A stretch of 6,678 nucleotides of DNA from SM1-46 sp002451215 (lineage in GTDB: Bacteria > Pseudomonadota > Gammaproteobacteria > Acidiferrobacterales > Sulfurifustaceae): positions 1-6,678 of the forward strand of contig DKBM01000114.1 of the NCBI GenBank assembly GCA_002451215.1. The letters run 5' to 3'. Position 1 is the stretch's first letter, and each line of letters starts with the position of its first letter. This document shows positions 1 to 3,891 of this stretch, piece after piece. The notes beneath the pieces were generated by a model, which ran no database searches, was not told where the DNA came from, and worked only from the letters and a program-made list of their open reading frames with translations. The translations under genes were made by a program, and so were the position numbers.

Positions 1-30
1 CCGCCGCTGACGCGACGGAGGTGGCCGATG

Positions 31-107
31 TGGTCGGGGTGGCCGGATTCGAACCGGCGGCCGCCTGCTCCCAAAGCAGGTGCGCTACCAGGCTGCGCTA
101 TACCCCG
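31..107 (-). tRNA. proM: tRNA-Pro (anticodon TGG), CCA-encoding
   Basis: Read on the minus strand this is a complete 77-nt cloverleaf. It has a 7-bp acceptor arm starting CGGGG and ending CCCCG plus A73, and a D-arm with GCGC/GCGC stem. The anticodon stem CCTGC/GCAGG encloses loop TTTGGGA, which places TGG at positions 34-36. A 5-nt variable loop and a T-arm GCCGG-TTCGAAT-CCGGC follow. The terminal CCA is encoded (positions 31-33). It should read CCA and, by wobble, other proline codons. The last acceptor pair (7-66) is A-C rather than a Watson-Crick pair. No T-rich terminator is visible in the 30 bases left of the gene. The symbol follows E. coli usage for the TGG isoacceptor; the identity as tRNA-Pro is firm. 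Confidence 0.96.
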
Positions 108-298
108 GAATGCGATGATCCGAACGCTTGCACCAGCCCCGCGGCGTATCGAGTGAACCCACCATCCCGACACGGTGCCCGGCGGCTTTAGGGTGCGAGA
201 CTATACGCACGGGCCAATAGGTCGTCAATTGCGCTACGCCTGCCTTGGCGACCGCGGCGCGTGCGTGCGATGATCCCGGCCGTTCGAGAAAATCGCAC

Positions 299-1153
299 AT
301 GACCGCACACATCATCGACGGAAACGCCATCGCGCGCGCCTTGCGTGGGGAAATCACTCGCAAGGTGCGCGAACGGCTCTCCGGCGGTCGCGCCGCGCCG
401 GGACTGGCCGTTATCATGGTGGGGAACAACCCCGCTTCCGAAGTATACGTGCGCTCCAAACGGCGCGACTGCGCCGAGGTTGGCATACGGGACATCGGCC
501 TCGATCTGCCGGCGAACATCGGTGCCTCACAGCTGCTCGCCGAAATCGACCGCTTTAACGCCGATCCCTCGGTTGACGGAATTCTGGTCCAGCTGCCGCT
601 TCCCACTGCGATTGATCCCAATACGATCATCGAGCGCATTCGGCCGGACAAGGATGTCGACGGTTTTCATCCCTACAATATTGGGCGCCTCGCAGTGCGC
701 ATGCCACTGCTTCGTCCCTGCACACCCTACGGCGCTATGCGGCTCCTTGAAAGCACCGGCGTGTCGCTGCGGGGCCAACACGCCGTCGTTGTGGGGGCTT
801 CCAATATCGTGGGCCGGCCGATGGCGCTTGAGCTGCTGCTCGTCGGTTGCACCGTTACTATCTGCCACAGCGCGACGCGGGATCTCGCCGCTGAAGTGGC
901 ACGCGCGGATGTTTTGGTCGTCGCTATCGGCAAGCCGGAAATGATCCTCGGGGACTGGATCAAGCCGGGCGCGCTCGTAGTGGACGTCGGCATCAACCGA
1001 CTGGCGGATAACAGGATCGTTGGCGACGTGCACTTTGAGAGTGCGTGCGAGCGAGCTAGCTGGATCACACCAGTTCCGGGAGGCGTTGGCCCCATGACCC
1101 GCGCCATACTTCTGCACAATACCTTGCTTGCCGCCGACCGCGACCGACCCTGA
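299..1153 (+). CDS. folD: Bifunctional methylene-THF dehydrogenase / methenyl-THF cyclohydrolase FolD
   Basis: This cytosolic enzyme of one-carbon metabolism oxidises 5,10-methylene-THF with NADP+ to 5,10-methenyl-THF and hydrolyses that to 10-formyl-THF. The 284-residue product has the usual FolD length and hallmark motifs throughout. The catalytic lysine is K54 in YVRSK, Q98 lies in VQLPLP and D121 in DKDVDGFHP, at the same positions as in E. coli FolD. The Rossmann signature GASNIVGRP is at 166-174 and PVPGGVGPMT at 258-267. The ATG at 299 is chosen because the protein then begins MTAHIIDG, matching family N-termini. An in-frame ATG at 245 would add 18 residues not expected in the family. 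A weak purine stretch (GAGA, 286-289) precedes the start. The gene diverges from tRNA-Pro with 191 nt between them, and mtfA follows after 41 nt with no terminator seen, suggesting co-transcription. Confidence 0.97.
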   Translation: MTAHIIDGNAIARALRGEITRKVRERLSGGRAAPGLAVIMVGNNPASEVYVRSKRRDCAEVGIRDIGLDLPANIGASQLLAEIDRFNADPSVDGILVQLPLPTAIDPNTIIERIRPDKDVDGFHPYNIGRLAVRMPLLRPCTPYGAMRLLESTGVSLRGQHAVVVGASNIVGRPMALELLLVGCTVTICHSATRDLAAEVARADVLVVAIGKPEMILGDWIKPGALVVDVGINRLADNRIVGDVHFESACERASWITPVPGGVGPMTRAILLHNTLLAADRDRP

Positions 1154-1194
1154 TTTCGGTCGGAACCACGCCCCACGACGCGTATCCCCTCGAG

Positions 1195-1965
1195 ATGTGG
1201 GACTTCCGTTCACGCTACCGACGATGGCGCGCCAGGCAGAATCCAGTCGAGGCGCATCACTGGCGCGATGCGCTCGAGACCAGTCGATACGCCCAACGCC
1301 TTTCGCACAACGATCAGGCAACGTTGCGCGATTTGGCCACGCAGTTCCTTTCAGCCAAGACCTTCAGCGGCGCACACAACCTCTCGGTAACAACCAGCAT
1401 GCGCACCCGCATTGCGCTGCACGCCTGTCTGCCGGTGCTGCACCTCGGCCTTGACTACTACCGCAACTGGCGCGGGGTCATTGTCTATCCTGGAGACTTC
1501 CGGGTACGGCGCACTGTTCAGGATGAGGCGGGCGTGGTGCACGAAGGCATGGAAGATCTTTGTGGCGAGTCGCTTTCGCAGGGGCCCATGGTGCTGTCAT
1601 GGGATGCCATGCTACTCGAGACCCAGGCGCCAGATCTTGACCTCGTGATCCATGAGTGCGCGCACAAGCTGGACGTGCTGAACGGTGACGCCGATGGCTT
1701 TCCACCGCTGCCCAAGGAGATGCTGGCTTCTACCTGGACTCGCGAATGGAAGAGCGCCTTCGATGATTTCTGCCGACACGTCGACGCTGGAAGAGAAACG
1801 CGTATCGATCCCTATGCCGCCACTGACCCAGCCGAATTTTTTGCCGTCCTGAGCGAGACCTTCTTTACCACGCCACGCTGGATACGCGACGACTATCCTG
1901 CAATCTACTCACAGCTTGCGGTGTTCTACCGGCAGGATACTGCGGCTTTTCTTATCGAGACATGA
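1195..1965 (+). CDS. mtfA: Zinc-dependent peptidase of the MtfA (Mlc titration factor A) family
   Basis: The product is a 256-residue soluble metallopeptidase with no signal peptide. The zinc motif HECAHKLD starts at H153: H153 and H157 are the expected ligands and E154 the general base. The third ligand is expected to be E214 in the downstream DPAEFFAVLSETFF block, preceded by IDPYAATD. These blocks, and the CLPVLHLGLDYY segment near 78-89, line up with E. coli MtfA (265 aa), so the gene looks complete. In E. coli MtfA binds and inactivates the glucose repressor Mlc (DgsA) and has aminopeptidase activity. Whether Mlc exists here cannot be told from the window, so the partner is unknown. The ATG at 1195 gives the family-like N-terminus, although the upstream ribosome-binding site is poor. 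It lies 41 nt after folD, same strand, and converges on the membrane-protein gene ending at 2014. Confidence 0.92.
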   Translation: MWDFRSRYRRWRARQNPVEAHHWRDALETSRYAQRLSHNDQATLRDLATQFLSAKTFSGAHNLSVTTSMRTRIALHACLPVLHLGLDYYRNWRGVIVYPGDFRVRRTVQDEAGVVHEGMEDLCGESLSQGPMVLSWDAMLLETQAPDLDLVIHECAHKLDVLNGDADGFPPLPKEMLASTWTREWKSAFDDFCRHVDAGRETRIDPYAATDPAEFFAVLSETFFTTPRWIRDDYPAIYSQLAVFYRQDTAAFLIET

Positions 1966-1991
1966 TTCCGCTGCCCGGGCCAGTACCCGAG

Positions 1992-2014
1992 GCCAGGGAG
2001 ACTGGCGAGTTTTT
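1992..2014 (+). terminator. Weak candidate intrinsic terminator after mtfA
   Basis: In the 48-nt convergent gap, GCCAG (1992-1996) pairs with CTGGC (2002-2006) around a 5-nt loop. GAG and then five Ts (2010-2014) follow. The stem is only five pairs and the T run starts three bases late, so termination would be weak. The opposite strand has no T run after the same stem. Confidence 0.3.
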
Positions 2015-2661
2015 CAGGAACCGAATCGCGACCTGTAAATCGGCTCGACACTTTGAGCACTGCGCTGCGGCTGTGCCTCGCGCACTGCTAAGCGCGCGAA
2101 CAGAGCGAGAATCTCCGAAACCACATAGGCGGCGATCAGGACACCCAGCCCCGCCAACATGCCGCTTACCATAAATTCGATGCCTCCCATGAAGCTTGGA
2201 TTGTCGCGCATAGTCGGGAACAGGGCCCGCACCAACGGGTTGAGTACCTTGCCAACACCCTGGTTCGTAAACCAAACGAACAAGCCCCCGCCGATCGAGA
2301 CCAAACCGACGAATACCGCGTAGATTTCGCCCAGCATGCGGACCAAAATGGCTCCCAGCGGAATCGCGTAGAAGTCGTTGACCGAGAGCTGATCGACGTC
2401 GCGGGCGCGAATCAGCATCACATGCACAACTGCGTATACGCCCAGCACAAACAGCACTTCGAACAAGACAGCACCCGGAATGCCCTGCGCGGGCAGCTCG
2501 AAAGTGAGCTTGCCGGCTTGGAAAAAGGTCGTGAGACTGAATAGCACGACTAGCGCAGCACCGGCGCGGATCGCCATCGCAACCACGTGCCTGAAGAATC
2601 TCCCTTGTGCGAGCAGGCCAAGCAACGGTTTCATAAACAGATACTTCTCGATTCCTTCCAT
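2014..2661 (-). CDS. Uncharacterised multi-pass inner-membrane protein
   Basis: I do not recognise this 215-residue family. It is very hydrophobic, with four predicted membrane regions at about residues 25-48, 62-86, 98-131 (long, perhaps broken by the glycines near 124-126) and 163-190. A polar, basic C-terminal tail of about 25 residues ends in RSRFGS. Between helices 2 and 3 is a charged loop (RARDVDQLSVNDF), and between 3 and 4 a soluble stretch containing ALFPTMRDNPSFMGG. No catalytic motif, signal peptide or metal site is evident. The ATG at 2661 is chosen over an in-frame ATG 18 codons upstream because GGGAG lies 4 nt before it and the extra N-terminus would be a low-complexity Ala/Gly stretch. 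It converges on mtfA and points away from the gap and thyA, so no operon partner is visible. It is a credible gene because the open frame gives consistent, well-spaced membrane helices. Confidence 0.8.
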   Translation of the reverse strand: MEGIEKYLFMKPLLGLLAQGRFFRHVVAMAIRAGAALVVLFSLTTFFQAGKLTFELPAQGIPGAVLFEVLFVLGVYAVVHVMLIRARDVDQLSVNDFYAIPLGAILVRMLGEIYAVFVGLVSIGGGLFVWFTNQGVGKVLNPLVRALFPTMRDNPSFMGGIEFMVSGMLAGLGVLIAAYVVSEILALFARLAVREAQPQRSAQSVEPIYRSRFGS

Positions 2662-2821
2662 TGTGCTCCCGCTATCGCCTGCCCGGCTTCCTGCGGCTGC
2701 GCCACCATGCGCCACCGGTTATACTGCGCCCCAACATGTCCCGTCGATGCGCACAAACAGCAGGCCGGATTATTGGGCCAAAACCGCCACGTGCCTATAG
2801 CGGACGGCTACCACTCGTCGG
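2662..2821. other. 160-nt stretch left of the first gap, no recognisable gene
   Basis: This stretch separates the start of the membrane-protein gene from the N run. It must hold that gene's promoter on the minus strand, but I see no convincing -35/-10 pair. On the plus strand TATACT (2720-2725) resembles a -10 box without a matching -35. An ATG at 2736 opens a frame that stays open for 28 codons (starting MSRRCAQTAG) until the gap. It has no ribosome-binding site and resembles no protein I know. None of the three plus frames reads like the N-terminus of thymidylate synthase, so this DNA is not the missing front of thyA. Confidence 0.5.
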
Positions 2822-2823
2822 NN
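2822..2823. other. Assembly gap (NN) removing the 5' part of thyA
   Basis: Two undetermined bases mark a contig junction of unknown true size. The right side starts exactly at the residue equivalent to Tyr71 of E. coli ThyA, while the left side shows no ThyA sequence. At least about 210 nt of thyA, plus its start and upstream DNA, must therefore be missing here. Confidence 0.93.
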
Positions 2824-3408
2824 TATCTCAAGGACAATGGAGTCAGTATCTGGAATGAATGGGCCGATGCCAACGGCGAACTGGGGCCAATCTATGGCTA
2901 CCAGTGGCGCTCCTGGCCCGCGGCGGATGGTCGGCACATCGACCAGATCGGCGCGGTAGTCGAGCAGATCCGCAAGAACCCCGACTCGCGGCGACTGATC
3001 GTCAGCGCCTGGAACGTCGCCGATGTGGACCAGATGAAGCTCCCGCCCTGCCATGCGCTATTTCAGTTCTACGTGGCGAATGGCCGGCTCTCCTGCCAGC
3101 TTTATCAGCGCAGCGCCGATATCTTCCTTGGCGTGCCATTCAATATCGCCTCCTACGCTTTGCTCACACTGATGGTGGCACAGGTCGCCGGACTGAAGCC
3201 TGGCGAGTTCATTCATACGCTTGGCGATGCGCATCTTTACTTGAATCACCTGGAACAGACCCGCATTCAGCTCGGACGCGAGCCGCGTCCGCTCCCGACC
3301 ATGCGCCTAAATCCCGAGCGTCGGTCGATCTTCGATTTCGAGTATCACGACTTCGATCTACTCAACTATGATCCGCACCCGCACATCAAGGCGCCGGTCG
3401 CGGTTTGA
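2824..3408 (+). CDS. thyA: Thymidylate synthase ThyA, C-terminal 194 residues (5' part lost in gap)
   Basis: ThyA methylates dUMP to dTMP using 5,10-methylene-THF and releases dihydrofolate, which makes it the partner of the adjacent folA. The visible part begins YLKDNGVSIWNEWAD and runs to the conserved C-terminus DPHPHIKAPVAV. That is 194 residues, exactly the length of E. coli ThyA from Tyr71 to the end (264). The nucleophilic cysteine is present in LPPCHALFQFYV (fragment residue 76, E. coli Cys146; codon 3049-3051). The dUMP-binding block QLYQRSADIFLG, the NIASYALL helix and GDAHLYLNH are also present. The missing front would hold the phosphate-binding Arg near residue 21 and the start codon. 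Nothing in the visible part suggests decay, so the gene is probably intact in the organism. folA follows after 51 nt on the same strand, probably in one operon. Confidence 0.95.
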   Translation, partial: YLKDNGVSIWNEWADANGELGPIYGYQWRSWPAADGRHIDQIGAVVEQIRKNPDSRRLIVSAWNVADVDQMKLPPCHALFQFYVANGRLSCQLYQRSADIFLGVPFNIASYALLTLMVAQVAGLKPGEFIHTLGDAHLYLNHLEQTRIQLGREPRPLPTMRLNPERRSIFDFEYHDFDLLNYDPHPHIKAPVAV

Positions 3409-3459
3409 CGCTGCGCCATAGTCTCCCCATCCGCGTCTCGACACGCCTGATCCCGCCGA

Positions 3460-3731
3460 GTGAATGCCGAGCCTCCTATCTCCCTGATCGCAGCGGTGTC
3501 CGAGAACGGCGTCATCGGTGCGCAAAACCGGCTCCCATGGCATCTTCCCGACGATTTGCGCCACTTTCGTGCGATCACGACAGGTCACACGGTGATTACT
3601 GGTCGCAAGAACTACGAGTCCATCGGGAAACCGCTTCCGAACCGTCGCAATATTGTGATCACGCACCAGCGCGGGTTCCATGCGCCTGGCTGCCTAGTGG
3701 TGAACTCGCTTGAAGAAGCGCTCGCCCTGAC
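3460..3731 (+). CDS. folA: Dihydrofolate reductase FolA, N-terminal part (cut by gap)
   Basis: FolA reduces dihydrofolate to tetrahydrofolate with NADPH, recycling the product of ThyA. The 91 visible residues carry the usual N-terminal half: ISLIAAVSENGVIG, LPWHLPDDLRHFR with the substrate-binding acidic residue in PDDL, then the NADPH-binding stretch VITGRKNYESIG and PLPNRRNIVIT. The sequence ends in SLEEALALT, equivalent to about residue 84 of E. coli FolA (159 aa). The start is GTG at 3460: an in-frame stop at 3448-3450 blocks anything further upstream, and the nearby ATG at 3464 is out of frame. There is no strong ribosome-binding site. The few codons obtained by reading on across the N run (to a TGA at 3751-3753) are an artefact; the true continuation is in another frame at 3734. 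Confidence 0.95.
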
Positions 3732-3733
3732 NN
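3732..3733. other. Assembly gap (NN) inside folA
   Basis: Two undetermined bases join a DHFR N-terminal half ending near E. coli residue 84 to a C-terminal piece starting near residue 126, in a different reading frame. About 41-42 codons are absent, including the family's IGG..(I/V)Y cofactor-binding segment. A frame change together with a clean loss of alignment columns at the Ns is what a placeholder gap gives, not a mutation. Confidence 0.93.
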
Positions 3734-3856
3734 CCGACTTTGGAGCCGGGTGACTGGCAAGAGACGGCCCGAGAGCCGCATGCTGCCGACGAGCGGCACG
3801 CGTACGGCTTCAGCTTTGTAGTGCTGGAACGCAAAAGAAAGCCGCAACGCGGTTAG
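3734..3856 (+). CDS. folA: Dihydrofolate reductase FolA, C-terminal part
   Basis: Read from 3734 the frame gives 40 residues, PTLEPGDWQETAREP through YGFSFVVLERKRKPQRG, then TAG at 3854-3856. This matches the DHFR ending: E. coli has FPDYEPDDWES, then HSYCFEILERR. The pattern of an acidic residue before Trp and of YGFSFVVLER as the last beta strand is clear. The piece has no start of its own and is the other half of the gene starting at 3460. It carries a short basic extension, KRKPQRG, past the usual LERR end. Those last codons also encode, on the other strand, the hairpin and T-tract that probably end the fimV transcript. The stop lies 35 nt from the fimV stop. Confidence 0.93.
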   Translation, partial: PTLEPGDWQETAREPHAADERHAYGFSFVVLERKRKPQRG

Positions 3857-3864
3857 CGTGCGGC
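3833..3864 (-). terminator. Rho-independent terminator of fimV, inside the 3' end of folA
   Basis: On the minus strand, 27 nt past the fimV stop, GCCGCACGC pairs with GCGTTGCGGC (nine pairs with one bulged base, loop TAACC). TTTCTTTT follows at once (complement of 3833-3840). This is a standard intrinsic terminator layout. On the plus strand the stem is not followed by Ts, so it would not end the folA transcript. The hairpin spans the folA stop codon and its last three or four sense codons. Confidence 0.72.
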
Positions 3865-3891
3865 AAGGCTCAACAGGAGCAGAGAATTCGA

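Noticed and set aside
202..207. TATACG as a -10 box for folD
   Set aside because: No -35-like hexamer lies 16-18 nt upstream, so a single hexamer is not enough to call a promoter.
245..298. N-terminal extension of FolD from the upstream ATG
   Set aside because: The extra 18 residues are not found in the family, and the ATG at 299 gives the normal 284-residue length with catalytic residues at E. coli positions.
85..651. Minus-strand open frame across the tRNA and the start of folD
   Set aside because: It overlaps the tRNA-Pro gene and runs antisense to conserved folD codons; its translation shows no recognisable protein.
1134..1163. Inverted repeat CCGACCG / CGGTCGG across the folD stop as a terminator
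   Set aside because: No T-tract follows on either strand, and competing CGACCG copies give alternative weak stems; mtfA begins only 41 nt after folD.
3734..3753. Short continuation of the folA N-terminal frame across the Ns (ending DFGAG)
   Set aside because: The +1-shifted frame from 3734 gives clear DHFR C-terminal sequence, so this reading is an artefact of the placeholder gap.
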